The notes under the pieces are model-generated. The model did no database searches and was not told the origin of the DNA. It was given only the letters and a program-made list of their open reading frames with translations. A DNA stretch of 43,346 bases from Rhodocyclaceae bacterium (lineage in GTDB: Bacteria; Pseudomonadota; Gammaproteobacteria; Burkholderiales; Rhodocyclaceae): contig JAQTNA010000036.1 of NCBI GenBank assembly GCA_028714035.1, positions 1 to 43,346 of the forward strand, given 5' to 3'. Shown one piece after another: positions 16,771 to 26,129 of this stretch. A program made the position numbers and the translations under genes. Position 1 is the first letter of the stretch, and each line of letters opens with the position of its first letter.

Positions 16771-18669
16771 TCAGGCTGCCTCGGCCATGCTGTCCACCAG
16801 CACGGCACGGGAGACGCCGCGGTGCTCGCCCAGGGCGGAGAGCAGTTCCTTCATGTCCAGGATGAGCACGATCTGGCCGTTGGAGAGCGTGGTGACGCCG
16901 GCCACGCCCTTGGGACGGAAGTCGTCCAAAGACTTGATGACCGCATCGTCGCGCCCGGCGAAGCTGTCTATGGCCAGGATGAAAGTGGCGTCCGCCGTCT
17001 GCATGAGCACGCCGTATTCCGGGATCTGTTCCTGCGGCCAGCCCAGGAGGTAGGACAGGGGCAGGACGGGCAGGATCTCGCCGCGCACCACCATGGTGGC
17101 GCGCCCGCCGACTTCCTGAAGCCCCGCGGCCTCGATGGGCAGGATTTCCCGCACCAGCGACAGCGGCACGGCGAAGGGCTGGTCGCCCAGGCGCACCAGC
17201 AGTACCGGCAGGATGGCCAGGGTGAGCGGCAGGGAGATGATGAAGCTGGTGCCCTTGCCCACGGTGGAGCGTATCTCGATGCTGCCGTTCAGCTTCTGGA
17301 TGTTGGTGCGCACCACGTCCATGCCGACGCCGCGCCCGGACACATCGGACACCTTGTCGCAAGTCGAGAAACCAGGCAGGAACACCAGGTTGAGGCTCTG
17401 GCGCTCGTCCATGGTGTTGGCCTCCTCGTCGGAGATGAGGCCCCTCTCCACCGCCTTGGCCCGCAGGCGCTCGGCATTCATGCCGCGCCCGTCGTCGCTG
17501 ACGATGATGACGATGTGATCGCCTTCCTGCCGCGCCTCCAGACGCACCTGGGATTTCTCGGGCTTGCCGAAGGCCAGCCTCTCCCGCGGCGGCTCGATGC
17601 CGTGGTCCACGGCGTTCCGGATGAGGTGGATGATCGGGTCGGATAGGTCCTCGATCATGGTCTTGTCAATTTCCGTCTCCTCGCCGGAGAGGACCAGTTC
17701 CACGTCCTTGCCCAGACCCCGGGCCAGATCCCGGGCGATGCGCGGGTATTTCTGGAACAGGCGGCCGATGGGCTGCATGCGGGTCTTCATGACCGCGTTC
17801 TGCAAATCGGACACCAGGAGGTCCAGCTGACTCACGGCGGCATCCAGGGCGTGCAGGGTGTCGCTGTCGCTGCGTCCGTTCAGGATGTCGCTCCTGAGGG
17901 AGGTGAGACGATTCTTGGTCAGGCCGATCTCGCCGGACAGATTCAGCACCTGATCCAGGCGGGCCGTATCCACCCGTATGGAGTTGTCCCGGCCCTTCTC
18001 GCCCTCGCGCCGGCCGACGGGGCCGGAATAACCGGGCTTGTCGCCGACACGGCGCCCCAGGGACTTGGGTACCTCGGTCGGCGGCACTTCGGTCATGGGC
18101 GGGGGCGGCGGCGCCACCGCTTCCGTACTCGGCGCAGCTTCCTTGGTTTCGCTCTCGGCGCCGGTGATGGCCTCGAAGAAAGCATCCCAGGGCGGCGCAT
18201 CACCGCCAGGCACCGCGGGCACCGGCACCGGCTCGGCAACCGGGGCCGCCGGGGCGGGCGTGCCATCCAGGTGGAGGTCGCCGGCGATGGCCTGCTTCAG
18301 GTGTTCGATCAGCATGGGATCGGCGGCCGGGGGTCTCTGGCCCCGTTCCAGCCAGGAGAACATCTCGCGCACCGAACCGGTGGCGTCCATGATCACGTCC
18401 ATGGCCTCACGGGTGATGGAGAGCTCGCCGTTCCTGAGCTTGTCGAACAGGTTTTCCGTCAGATGGCACAGGGTCACCAGTTCGGAGGCGGACAGGAAAC
18501 CGGCTCCGCCCTTGATGGTATGGAAGCCGCGGAAGATGTCATTCAGCAGCGCACGATCGCTGGGGGACTTTTCCAGTTCCACGAGCTTGTTGTCCACACC
18601 GGACAGGAGATCGCTGGCTTCCACCAGGAAATCCTGCAACAGATCTTCCATACCCGCAAAGTCACTCAT
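16771..18669 (-). CDS. cheA: Chemotaxis histidine kinase CheA
   Basis: 632 residues from the ATG at 18669, chosen over one 15 bp earlier because GGAG lies 9 bp upstream. P1 (1-105) carries the phosphorylated His50 in FHTIKGGAGFL. Residues about 120-215 are a Pro/Ala-rich linker; no clear P2 CheY-binding domain is visible. P3 dimerisation (RVDTARLDQVLNLSGEIGL), P4 ATPase (HLIRNAVDHGIEPP, SDDGRGMN, SGRGVGMDVV, GKGTSF) and the C-terminal P5 CheW-like domain are intact. It phosphorylates CheY, CheB and the CheV receivers under control of the receptors. Lack of P2 would slow CheY/CheB phosphorylation as known from P2-deletion work in E. coli, unless linker motifs compensate. It is the last gene of the cluster. 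Confidence 0.96.
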   Translation of the reverse strand: MSDFAGMEDLLQDFLVEASDLLSGVDNKLVELEKSPSDRALLNDIFRGFHTIKGGAGFLSASELVTLCHLTENLFDKLRNGELSITREAMDVIMDATGSVREMFSWLERGQRPPAADPMLIEHLKQAIAGDLHLDGTPAPAAPVAEPVPVPAVPGGDAPPWDAFFEAITGAESETKEAAPSTEAVAPPPPPMTEVPPTEVPKSLGRRVGDKPGYSGPVGRREGEKGRDNSIRVDTARLDQVLNLSGEIGLTKNRLTSLRSDILNGRSDSDTLHALDAAVSQLDLLVSDLQNAVMKTRMQPIGRLFQKYPRIARDLARGLGKDVELVLSGEETEIDKTMIEDLSDPIIHLIRNAVDHGIEPPRERLAFGKPEKSQVRLEARQEGDHIVIIVSDDGRGMNAERLRAKAVERGLISDEEANTMDERQSLNLVFLPGFSTCDKVSDVSGRGVGMDVVRTNIQKLNGSIEIRSTVGKGTSFIISLPLTLAILPVLLVRLGDQPFAVPLSLVREILPIEAAGLQEVGGRATMVVRGEILPVLPLSYLLGWPQEQIPEYGVLMQTADATFILAIDSFAGRDDAVIKSLDDFRPKGVAGVTTLSNGQIVLILDMKELLSALGEHRGVSRAVLVDSMAEAA

Positions 18670-18688
18670 GATCGCTCGCTCCATGTCA

Positions 18689-18778
18689 ATTGCCAGTTGT
18701 CAGCGGCCAGTTGTCAGCGTTTCGGGCGCGCCGCAGGCGCGGAAACATCACTGACCACTGGCAACTGTCACCTGACAA
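18689..18778. repeat. Imperfect inverted repeat between cheZ and cheA
   Basis: The left arm holds two near-identical 14-bp units beginning CCAGTTGTCAGCG. The right arm (ACTGGCAACTGTCACCTGAC) is roughly complementary. The centre contains GCGCGCCGCAGGCGCG followed by AAAC. The same core lies in the repeat at 26130-26228 between cheD and cheB, although the arms there are different. Confidence 0.6.
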
Positions 18779-19708
18779 CTAGAATCCAAGACTCTCCAGC
18801 AGATCGTCCACCTGCTCCTGGGTATTGACCACGTCGGGCCGGCCTTCCGGATTGATGACCGGACCGTTCATCAGACCCTCCGGCGCCTCGTGCCGCTTGG
18901 CCTCGGGGATGGTCTCCACCAGAACCCGCAACAGCTGGGTTTCCAGGTTCTGGGCCAGATCCACCACCTTCTTGATGACTTGTCCGGTCAGATCCTGGAA
19001 ATCCTGGGCCATCATGATTTCCATCAGTTGCTCGTTGGTCGCCGCGGTCTGCTGCGGCACGTCCTTGAGAAAGGCGCTGGTCTCAGCCGCCAGGCGTTTG
19101 AAATCGTCCCGGCTCAGTTCGTTCGCGAACATCTTGTCCCAGCGCCGGGAAAGCAGCATGGACCGGTCGTGCATGCTGTCCTGGATCGGCTTGGCGATAT
19201 CCGTGGCGTTCAGCACCCGGCTCGCCGCCTGCTCGGTCTTGGTGGCGATATAGTTCAGCCGCTGCCGGGCATCCGGAATGGCCTTGGCGGAATCCTCCAG
19301 CAGGCGATCGTAGCCCAGTTCCCGCATGGTGTCGTGCAACTGGCGGGTCATGTGGCCGATGCGGGTGAATACCGCGTCGCAACTGTGTTCCGGCACCGCT
19401 GCCGGTTCCTCTTCATGCTCGGCGACGAAGTTCTCGGCCACGGAATCGAAAAGCGCCTGCAGATCATCGCTGTCGCCCCCCGTGTCGGTCTTCGGCCCCG
19501 GCTTGGGCGCCGCTACCACGGGCTTCGCGGCCCGGAGCGATACCGAATCGAACAGGGCCTGAAGGTCGTCGTTGTCGCCCTGGGCCTCCACGACCACTTC
19601 CAGACGCGGCTTGGGCACAGGCGCAGGCGGCTCGACGGCAATGCTGTCGAACAGGGCCTGCAGATCTTCCGAGTCGCCGGATTCGTCAAATATGGGACGT
19701 TTCGCCAT
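18779..19708 (-). CDS. cheZ: CheY-P phosphatase CheZ with three N-terminal DLQALFDS repeats
   Basis: 309 residues, about 95 more than E. coli CheZ (214). Residues about 105-309 are the CheZ fold: catalytic Asp239 and Gln243 in AQDFQDLTGQVIK, and the C-terminal CheY-binding helix QEQVDDLLESLGF. The extra N-terminal part has three copies of GDSxDLQALFDSV (residues 11-23, 44-56, 78-90), separated by Pro-rich linkers. These resemble both the CheZ C-terminal helix and the EIDALL peptide with which FliM binds CheY-P. The reader should take extra CheY-P docking sites as inference. GGGGA lies 5 bp before the ATG. The gene lies between cheY and cheA. Confidence 0.93.
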   Translation of the reverse strand: MAKRPIFDESGDSEDLQALFDSIAVEPPAPVPKPRLEVVVEAQGDNDDLQALFDSVSLRAAKPVVAAPKPGPKTDTGGDSDDLQALFDSVAENFVAEHEEEPAAVPEHSCDAVFTRIGHMTRQLHDTMRELGYDRLLEDSAKAIPDARQRLNYIATKTEQAASRVLNATDIAKPIQDSMHDRSMLLSRRWDKMFANELSRDDFKRLAAETSAFLKDVPQQTAATNEQLMEIMMAQDFQDLTGQVIKKVVDLAQNLETQLLRVLVETIPEAKRHEAPEGLMNGPVINPEGRPDVVNTQEQVDDLLESLGF

Positions 19709-19774
19709 CTTCTTCCCCTGGCCGAGAGGTTCTAAATTCGTTTGGGGTACGGGGCATTCCCCGCACCGTCGCGC

Positions 19775-20176
19775 TCAGGCAGCCGCCTTGTTGGGCATCT
19801 TCTCGAAAATCTTGCCCAGTTTTTCGTTCAGCGTCGCCGCCGTGAAGGGCTTGACGATGTAACCGCTGGCGCCCGACTGGGCCGCCGCGATGATGTTCTC
19901 CCGCTTGGCTTCCGCCGTGATCATGAGCACGGGCAGATGCTTGAGCGCCGGGGTCGCCCGTATGGTCTGGAGCAGGGTAAGGCCATCCATGTTGGGCATG
20001 TTCCAGTCCGTGACCACGAAATCGAAGGATGCGCCGTTCAGCTTCTGCAGAGCGACGACGCCGTCCTCGGCCTCGTCCACGTTGACGAAACCCAACTCCT
20101 TGAGCAGGTTGCGCACGATGCGGCGCATGGTCGAGAAATCGTCTACGACGAGAAATTTCATTTTCGGATCAGGCAT
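19775..20176 (-). CDS. cheY: Chemotaxis response regulator CheY
   Basis: 133 residues, very close to E. coli CheY over its full length ([59 protein letters not shown]). The acidic pocket DD, phosphoacceptor Asp in TDWNMP, switch Thr in ITAEA and the VKPF lysine are all present. CheY-P binds FliM at the flagellar motor to change rotation. GGAGAG lies about 6 bp upstream of the ATG. Neighbours are cheV upstream and cheZ 66 bp downstream. Confidence 0.97.
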   Translation of the reverse strand: MPDPKMKFLVVDDFSTMRRIVRNLLKELGFVNVDEAEDGVVALQKLNGASFDFVVTDWNMPNMDGLTLLQTIRATPALKHLPVLMITAEAKRENIIAAAQSGASGYIVKPFTAATLNEKLGKIFEKMPNKAAA

Positions 20177-20229
20177 GACACTCTCCGTTTTTTGGCCCTT
20201 TCACGGGGCCTTCCGTTCAAACATTTCCA

Positions 20230-21177
20230 TCAGTCCCGGTTCACGCGCAGCATCAGGGGGCGCAGCGTCTCCGCCAGGACTTCCGCATCGAATTTTGCCA
20301 CATAGGCGTCCACGCCCACACTCTTGCCCATGGCCCGGTTGGCTTCCGACGACAGGGAGGAATGCATGACCACCGGTATGCCTTCGAAGCGCGGATCATT
20401 CTTGATGTTGCGCGTCAATACATAACCGTCCATTTCCGGCATCTCGGCGTCCACCAGGATCACGTCCAGTTCGTCGCTCATGCGGCTGCCGAACTGCTGG
20501 GCGTGGGCCGCCATGCCCAGCAGGCGCGTCCAGGCCTCCTGCCCGTTCAGGGCGTGCTTGTGGCGCACGCCCAGTTGATCCAGCACTTCGGCGATCTTCT
20601 TTCTCGCCACTGCGGAATCATCCACGAAGAACACGTTGTGTTCCCGATCCGAGGCCAGGGGCTCCACGAAGGAGATGACGATGTCACCGAAGGTCTGCGC
20701 CAGGATGGTTTCCACGTCCAGAATCGAGACCAGCTTGCCGTTGGGCAGTTCGGTGATGGCGGTGATGAAGCCCGCATTGCCGGACATCACCGATTCCGGT
20801 GCCCGCACCTTGTCCCAGTCCACCCGGATGATGCGGTCCACGCCTTCCACCAGGAAGCCCAGGGTGCGCTTGCTGTATTCCGCCACCATCATGGAGGCCT
20901 CCTTGCTTCCCGGCGCCGGTTGCAGGCCCATGACCGTGGCGAGGGAAAGGATGGGAATGACGTTGCCGCGCAACGAAATCAGGCCCTCCACGCCGTGGGG
21001 CATATTGGGCGAACGGGTGATCTTGGGCGTGCGACTGACCTCCCGCACCTTGAACACGTTGATGCCGAAGACTTCCTTGGTTCCCAGGGAAAAGAGCAGG
21101 ATTTCCATCCGGTTGGAACCCGCCAGCTTGGTGCGGGCATCCACGCTCTCCAATAGGGTGTTATCGGTTCTATCCAT
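20230..21177 (-). CDS. cheV: Chemotaxis coupling protein CheV (CheW-REC fusion), first copy in cluster order toward cheY
   Basis: 315 residues from the ATG at 21177, where family similarity begins (MDRTDNTLLESVDARTKLAG). An upstream ATG at 21192 is too close to its purine tract. Residues about 20-165 are the CheW-like coupling domain (EILLFSLG, FGINVFKVREV, GVEGLISLRGNVIPI). Residues 185-315 are a receiver with VDDS, phosphoacceptor Asp in ILVDAEMPEMDGY and YVAKF. CheV links receptors to CheA, and its phosphorylation by CheA helps adaptation. A second paralogue follows immediately upstream. Both have complete receiver sites, so neither is a degenerate copy. Confidence 0.95.
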   Translation of the reverse strand: MDRTDNTLLESVDARTKLAGSNRMEILLFSLGTKEVFGINVFKVREVSRTPKITRSPNMPHGVEGLISLRGNVIPILSLATVMGLQPAPGSKEASMMVAEYSKRTLGFLVEGVDRIIRVDWDKVRAPESVMSGNAGFITAITELPNGKLVSILDVETILAQTFGDIVISFVEPLASDREHNVFFVDDSAVARKKIAEVLDQLGVRHKHALNGQEAWTRLLGMAAHAQQFGSRMSDELDVILVDAEMPEMDGYVLTRNIKNDPRFEGIPVVMHSSLSSEANRAMGKSVGVDAYVAKFDAEVLAETLRPLMLRVNRD

Positions 21178-21225
21178 TTTCGCCAGCCTCATCTTTCCAT
21201 CGAAGTCGCGCAGCGACTCACTACG

Positions 21226-21341
21226 CTCCCCTCGCCCGCCTGAGGGACGAGAGGGGAATTCGGCAAGCGCCACTTGCCGCCCTCGTAGCCGGCCGGCGCT
21301 GCCGGCCATGGGGCGCGGAGGCGGGGGCGGGGGGTGAGGGG
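21226..21341. repeat. Palindromic GC-rich repeat between the two cheV genes
   Basis: CTCCCCTCGCCCGCC at the left and GGCGGGGGCGGGGGGTGAGGGG at the right (21320-21341, described by its ends) are roughly complementary. They enclose smaller palindromes such as GAGGGACGAGAGGGG and GCCGGCC. It fills most of the 245-bp gap, which has no gene and no promoter that I recognise. Confidence 0.55.
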
Positions 21342-21422
21342 AAACGGCCATGACCTTCATACATTGCGGTGGCTCTCAGAGTCATGTCCGTTTGTCGGGG
21401 GCAATTGCGCACGCAGATGGCG

Positions 21423-22388
21423 TTACACCGGGACAATCTGCGTATCACGGTGCAATAGTCGGCCGAGCACCTCGGCCAGGCGCTGCGGTTCGAACTTCGG
21501 CACATATTCATCCACCCCGACGGAACGCCCCAACTGCTGGTTGGACATGCCGGAGAGAGAAGAATGCATGATGACCGGTATGCCATCGAAGCGGGGATCG
21601 CTCTTGATCTTCTTGGTCAGGATATAGCCGTCCATTTCCGGCATTTCCACGTCGGTCAGAACCAGGGAAACCAGTTCCTTCGTCTTGCGCCCGGTGCTGT
21701 GGGCATAGGCCGCCGCCCGTTCCAGTTCCTCCCAGGCCTGCCGGCCATTGATGGCGGCGAAGAATTTCACGCCCAACACCTCCAGGGTGCGCTGTATCTG
21801 GTTCCGCGCCACGGTGGAGTCGTCGGCGAAAAACACCGTGACGTCGGACATGCCCAGAGGCTGGATGTCCTTGAACAGGAAGTCATCGTCGTAGTGGGTG
21901 GTCTCGGAGAGCACCTTCTCCACGTCCATCATCATCACCAGGCGGCCATCCGTCAGTTCCGTCACCGCCGTCACCAGTCCGCCCATCTGCGCCCGCAGCA
22001 TCTCGGGCGGCACCCGCATCTGCGCCCAGTCCAGGCGCAGGATGGTATCCACGTTCTCCACCAGGAAGCCCTGGGTATGGCCGTTGTACTCGGTCACGAT
22101 CATGATGTCGCGCGGCGAGCCCGCATCCACACAGGCGTACTTGGCCAGATCCACCACCGGCACCAGCGCGCCCCGCAGCGAAACCATGCCCTCCACCGCG
22201 GCGGGCATTTCCGGGGCGGCGGTAATGGCGGGCGTGCGCATGACTTCCCGCACCTTGAACACATTGATGCCAAACGTCTCCCGCCGGCCCGTACGGGAGT
22301 CCGTTCCCAGGCTGAACAACAATATTTCCAGCTTGTTGGTGCCGGCCAGGCGCGTGCGAGCGTCAATATTTCTCAGCAATTCCGACAT
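21423..22388 (-). CDS. cheV: Chemotaxis coupling protein CheV, second paralogue
   Basis: 321 residues. The CheW-like domain (KLEILLFSLGTDSRTGRR, FGINVFKVREVMRTP, AAVEGMVSLRGALVPVVDL) is followed by a receiver with ADDS, phosphoacceptor Asp in VLTDVEMPEMDGY, MHSSLSG and YVPKF. It differs from the other CheV by a short insertion after FSLGT and in many surface positions, suggesting different receptor partners. AAGGG lies 7 bp before the ATG, and a candidate sigma-28 promoter sits 55 bp upstream. Confidence 0.95.
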   Translation of the reverse strand: MSELLRNIDARTRLAGTNKLEILLFSLGTDSRTGRRETFGINVFKVREVMRTPAITAAPEMPAAVEGMVSLRGALVPVVDLAKYACVDAGSPRDIMIVTEYNGHTQGFLVENVDTILRLDWAQMRVPPEMLRAQMGGLVTAVTELTDGRLVMMMDVEKVLSETTHYDDDFLFKDIQPLGMSDVTVFFADDSTVARNQIQRTLEVLGVKFFAAINGRQAWEELERAAAYAHSTGRKTKELVSLVLTDVEMPEMDGYILTKKIKSDPRFDGIPVIMHSSLSGMSNQQLGRSVGVDEYVPKFEPQRLAEVLGRLLHRDTQIVPV

Positions 22389-22442
22389 GGTGCGACCCTT
22401 CTCTGTTCGGGAGGAGAATGTCCCCTCCCTGCTCTGAGGCTA

Positions 22443-22469
22443 TTTACGGCGCAGCGCCGTAGTTCTTGA
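22443..22469 (-). promoter_or_regulatory. Candidate sigma-28 promoter upstream of cheV
   Basis: Minus strand: TCAAGAAC, 11 bp, GCCGTAAA. The TCAAG-type -35 and GCCG-TA -10 fit the Pseudomonas-like FliA pattern. A perfect 7-bp dyad (22445-22461) overlaps the -10 and spacer. The start would be near 22436. Confidence 0.55.
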
Positions 22470-22504
22470 CACCGGGCTGGTGAAGAAATCGTGGCAAGGG
22501 GAAG

Positions 22505-24145
22505 TCATACCCGAAACCTGGCCGTCATGTTCCCAAGCTCCTGAGCCAGGCTTTCCAGGTTCCGGGCCTCGGCGGCCGCGCCCGCCACCGCCGTGCTGTT
22601 TTCATGGGCCTTACGGGCGATGCCCTCGATACCGCGGGAAATCTCGTTGCCGGTGGCCGTTTGGGCGCGCACCGAACGGGAGATATTCTCCATGCCGGCA
22701 CTGGTGTTCTGAACGGCGTCCGTGGCCTCGGCCAACACCACGACCACCGATTCCAGGTGCCCCTCCGTGCTTTCCAGGGCGGCCACGCCCCGCTGTATGA
22801 CCTGTTCCACATCCACGGATTTCTGGGTCAATTGGCGCGTCACATCGTCAATCTGGCTGGCGGCACTGGCCGACTTTTCCGCCAGCTTTCTCACTTCGTC
22901 GGCCACCACCGCGAAACCCCGGCCCTGCTCACCGGCCCGGGCCGCCTCGATGGCGGCATTGAGCGCGAGCAGATTGGTCTGTTCGGCGATGTCCTTCACC
23001 TGCTGGGTCATGCCCGTGATCCGCTGGGTGGCCTGTATGAACTCGGCGACGGCTCCGGCGATTTCGCGCACGGAGGATTCCACCTGTTCGATCTCGCCGA
23101 TCATGCGGCTGATGCTTTCGTTGCCCTCGGTGGTGCGCTCCAGGCTGGCCTTGGTCATGCGGTCCACGTCGGCCGCCTGGTCCGCCACGAGTTGTATGCT
23201 GGCAGTCATCTGTTCCACCGCCGTCGCCATGGACGCCGCCTCGTCGCTCTGGCGCTGGGAACCGGATGCCACGTTGCCGCTGGAAGCCGCCAGGTGCTGA
23301 ACCGACCCGGCCAGCTGTTCGGAAGCCGAACGCATGTGGGCCACCAGGTCATGCAGATTGCCCTGCATGGTCCCCAGGGCCGCCAGGAGGCTGGTGGAGT
23401 CGCCGACCTGCGTCTTGACCGGAGTCGCCAGATCGCCCTGGGCGATGCGCTGCACCACGTCCGAGGCATACTGGGGCTCGCCGCCCAGCACCGCCAACAA
23501 CATGCGCGCCAACTGCACGAATGCCGTGAGTCCCAGGCCCGCCGCCAACAGGATGACCGCAAACATGGTCCAGCGGAAGGATGACACGGTGGCCGCGAAC
23601 TCCGTGAGCTGGGTCTGCACCTGCTTGGTCGCGGCCCGCTCATACTCGCCGGACAGGGCGCCCAGGGCCTCGGCAAAGGGCCGGTCCAGGCCGCGCGCCA
23701 GACGGTCCACCTCCTGGCCGTTATTCCGGGAAGGCTCATAGGTCTTGAGGGCGTCCCGGTATTTTGTCATCAGAATATCGTACTGCTTCACGATTTCACC
23801 GATGCGTCCGGCGTCCTCGCCGTCATCCTTGACGGTCTGGGCCAGGCTGTCCGCGTCCCGGCGCACCATCGCCTCCTGCTGATTGAAGGCCTCCACATGC
23901 TTCCGGTACAGCGCCGCATCGTTGCCGCGCAGGAGAATGTCCTTCCATTCCTGCACCTGGCGCCGGAAGTCGAGATTGAGCGCCGTCACCTTCATCAGAC
24001 GGCCTTCCGTGCGCACGGCATCCCGGACGTTGCTCTCCCCGGTTGTCGCCAGGCGCACGAAACTGATGATGGAAAAGCCATTGGCCAGAACGGTGGCCAC
24101 CACCAGGATGGCCAATACCAAAAGCATGCGTGTGCGTAGCGTCAT
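22505..24145 (-). CDS. Methyl-accepting chemotaxis protein, 40H-like class, no C-terminal tether
   Basis: 546 residues from the ATG at 24145, which has AGGAG 7 bp upstream; the ATG 6 bp earlier is too close to it. A membrane segment at about 7-30 is followed by a periplasmic helical sensor of about 160 residues, a second segment (190-212), HAMP ([11 protein letters not shown]) and a signalling domain with the tip [20 protein letters not shown]. The tip and length suggest the 40-heptad class, unlike the three other receptors here. It ends NMTARFRV without a WxxF peptide, so it should depend on other receptors for efficient CheR docking. The ligand is unknown. Confidence 0.93.
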   Translation of the reverse strand: MTLRTRMLLVLAILVVATVLANGFSIISFVRLATTGESNVRDAVRTEGRLMKVTALNLDFRRQVQEWKDILLRGNDAALYRKHVEAFNQQEAMVRRDADSLAQTVKDDGEDAGRIGEIVKQYDILMTKYRDALKTYEPSRNNGQEVDRLARGLDRPFAEALGALSGEYERAATKQVQTQLTEFAATVSSFRWTMFAVILLAAGLGLTAFVQLARMLLAVLGGEPQYASDVVQRIAQGDLATPVKTQVGDSTSLLAALGTMQGNLHDLVAHMRSASEQLAGSVQHLAASSGNVASGSQRQSDEAASMATAVEQMTASIQLVADQAADVDRMTKASLERTTEGNESISRMIGEIEQVESSVREIAGAVAEFIQATQRITGMTQQVKDIAEQTNLLALNAAIEAARAGEQGRGFAVVADEVRKLAEKSASAASQIDDVTRQLTQKSVDVEQVIQRGVAALESTEGHLESVVVVLAEATDAVQNTSAGMENISRSVRAQTATGNEISRGIEGIARKAHENSTAVAGAAAEARNLESLAQELGNMTARFRV

Positions 24146-24207
24146 ATTCATTCTCCTAAGGCGTCCGGGAAGGGCGCGGACCGGTCCCTTCATGCGCAAT
24201 GATGCGG

Positions 24208-24234
24208 TCTACGGCAAAGCGCGGCCATTCTTGA
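24208..24234 (-). promoter_or_regulatory. Candidate sigma-28 promoter upstream of the 40H-like receptor
   Basis: Minus strand: TCAAGAAT, 11 bp, GCCGTAGA. The -35 and spacing are as at 22443-22469. The start would be near 24201, giving a leader of about 56 nt. Confidence 0.5.
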
Positions 24235-24624
24235 AGGTCACCTCGAAGAATTACGGCTAAGGGCTTGTAGACGAGGGCGGCTCGGTCGGGGCAGGCAGGA
24301 CGGAGCCGGTGCGGCGGCCAGGCCTTGCCGGGTAAAGTTCTCCGGCAGCACACGGAAAGGGTGGACCGGAACATCGGGTGTCCTGATCCACAGCGGGCCC
24401 CGATCGAGCGATGTCTTCCCACTCCCCGCAAAGGGGGCGCATGCACCTGCCCAGGCTCCGGAATCTTTCGGGTCGGATAGGTTTTCGCACGGGGAGCCCG
24501 CCCGGATCGCACAAGTTCAAGGCCGCCTGTCCGGGGCGAACATGCGCGATGCCCCGATGGCCGGCGGCACCGTGGCAGGCAGAATATGCGTGGGGACAGC
24601 CCCCCCGCGAGGCCGGCGCGCCCG
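24235..24624. other. Long gap without a gene
   Basis: This stretch separates the STAS gene from the receptor operon. The open frames across it have no ribosome site, no family likeness and unbalanced composition. I see no tRNA, no strong terminator and no promoter beyond the one at 24208-24234. It may be a decayed gene, but nothing recognisable remains. Confidence 0.5.
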
Positions 24625-24930
24625 TCAGCTGATGGCGAACAGCTTGCCGAAATTGGCGATTTCCAACACCTGCCGCACGCTGCCCTTGCAGTTTGTCAAT
24701 TGCACGCTGCGGCTCTTGCCTTGCGCCTTGTCCCGCAGCATCAACAGCATGCCCAGGGCGGAACTGTCCAGATAGGCTACCTTGGCTAGGTCTACCTGGA
24801 TTTCCTTCACCCCTTCGGGCAGCATGGCCTTCTCAACGGCTTCCCGGAATTCCCGGTGCGCATTGAAATCAAAACGGCCGTCCAGGCGGATGACCGCCCG
24901 ACTATCGGTGGTGGAGACATTGGTTTCCAT
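24625..24930 (-). CDS. STAS domain protein (anti-sigma factor antagonist type)
   Basis: 101 residues, a single STAS domain. The phosphorylatable serine region is VAYLDSSALGMLLMLRD, with Ser56 aligned to SpoIIAA Ser58. Proteins of this type are switched by phosphorylation from an RsbW-like kinase and by PP2C phosphatases. None of these lies next to it, but an REC-RsbW-like protein is encoded at 4274-5215. It sits inside the chemotaxis cluster after cheB and has its own sigma-28-like promoter, so a role in motility or a switch between swimming and attachment is likely (inference). AGGA lies 3 bp before the ATG. Confidence 0.9.
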   Translation of the reverse strand: METNVSTTDSRAVIRLDGRFDFNAHREFREAVEKAMLPEGVKEIQVDLAKVAYLDSSALGMLLMLRDKAQGKSRSVQLTNCKGSVRQVLEIANFGKLFAIS

Positions 24931-24966
24931 AGTTCCTCACGGGGCTCCTTGGTTCGACATGAGTCA

Positions 24967-24993
24967 GTAACGGCAGGGGGATGACAATCTTGA
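24967..24993 (-). promoter_or_regulatory. Candidate sigma-28 promoter of the STAS gene
   Basis: Minus strand: TCAAGATT, 11 bp, GCCGTTAC. It matches the TCAAG / GCCGTTA variant of FliA promoters. The start would be near 24960, 30 nt before the ATG. Confidence 0.6.
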
Positions 24994-25035
24994 GAAAATT
25001 CGGCGGGCTTTGCCGCACGCCCCCATCCCGGATTG

Positions 25036-26121
25036 TCAGGTGCGCAATCGCGCCAGCACCCGGCCGGCGATATCCTGCAATGCGGCCACTTCCTCCACGG
25101 CACCGATCACGGCGGCTTCCCGCGGCATGCCATAGACGACGCAACTGGCCTGATCCTGGCCTATGGTCCAGGCACCCGCCTGACGCATGGCCAGCATGCC
25201 CTTCGCGCCATCCTTGCCCATGCCGGTGAGGATGACCCCCAGGGCGCGCCGACCCAGCTCCTCCGCGGCGGACTGGAACAACACGTCCACCGAGGGGCGA
25301 TGCCGGTTGACCGGCTCGGACTGGGCGAGCTGGCATACGAGGCCGGCCGCGGTTTTCTTCACGGACAGATGGGAATGCCCGGGCGCCAGGTAGGCCACTC
25401 CCGGCTTTGCCTTCTCACCGTCCTCGGCTTCCTTCACCTGCATGGCGCAGGAGCTGTCCAGGCGTTTTGCAAACGATGGCGTGAAGGCTTCCGGCATGTG
25501 CTGCACCATGAGTATGGGCGGGCAGTCCTCCGGCAGCCCCATCAGGACGTCCCGGATCGCTTCCGTACCACCCGTGGAGGCCCCGATGAAGATGGGCCTA
25601 TCCACCGGCAGGCGGGAACCCCCGATCGCCGCCGAAGTGGCGATGGGACGGAGCGCAGGACGGGGCACCGTGCCGCCGGAGGCAGACGAGGCCTCGCCGG
25701 TCTGCGGCGAGGGCAGGCGCAGACGCGCGCCATAGGCGGCCCGAATCTTCTCGCAAATTTCTTCCGCGTACGCGGCCAGGCCGCCCCCCAGATCCACCCT
25801 GGGCTTGGGCACGAAGTCCACGGCGCCGATCTCCAGGGCCTGGAGAGTGGCCTGGGAACCACGCTCGGTCAGGGAAGAAATCATGATCACCGGCATGGGC
25901 CGCAGGCGCATCAGGCGACGCAGGAAGTCCAGGCCGTCCATGCGCGGCATTTCCACATCCAGGGTCAGCACATCCGGATTCAGGGTCTTGATCATCTCCC
26001 GCGCCACCAGGGGATCGGGTGCGCTGCCGACCACTTTCAGATCCGGCTCGCTGCCGATGATCTCAGTGAGCAGGGCGCGCATCAGTGCCGAGTCGTCCAC
26101 CACGAGAACCTTGATTGCCAA
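25036..26121 (-). CDS. cheB: Chemoreceptor methylesterase/deamidase CheB
   Basis: 361 residues. The receiver has VVDDS at 7-11, phosphoacceptor Asp55 in [11 protein letters not shown] and VPKP. After a variable linker, the catalytic domain shows the triad Ser182 ([11 protein letters not shown]), His208 (VQHMPEAFT) and Asp304 (GMGKDGAKG). All three are shifted by 18 from E. coli CheB, so active-site geometry is conserved. It removes methyl groups from receptor glutamates when phosphorylated by CheA. It forms a set with cheR and cheD upstream and is separated from cheD by a repeat. Confidence 0.97.
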   Translation of the reverse strand: MAIKVLVVDDSALMRALLTEIIGSEPDLKVVGSAPDPLVAREMIKTLNPDVLTLDVEMPRMDGLDFLRRLMRLRPMPVIMISSLTERGSQATLQALEIGAVDFVPKPRVDLGGGLAAYAEEICEKIRAAYGARLRLPSPQTGEASSASGGTVPRPALRPIATSAAIGGSRLPVDRPIFIGASTGGTEAIRDVLMGLPEDCPPILMVQHMPEAFTPSFAKRLDSSCAMQVKEAEDGEKAKPGVAYLAPGHSHLSVKKTAAGLVCQLAQSEPVNRHRPSVDVLFQSAAEELGRRALGVILTGMGKDGAKGMLAMRQAGAWTIGQDQASCVVYGMPREAAVIGAVEEVAALQDIAGRVLARLRT

Positions 26122-26129
26122 TTTCTTAT

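Noticed and set aside
22445-22461. Perfect hairpin TACGGCG-CAG-CGCCGTA read as a terminator
   Set aside because: It has no T-run and coincides with the -10 and spacer of a sigma-28-like promoter, which explains it better.
24156-24512. A 118-codon open frame in the gap upstream of the receptor at 22505-24145
   Set aside because: It has no ribosome site or motif, and it covers the sigma-28-like promoter and the receptor leader.
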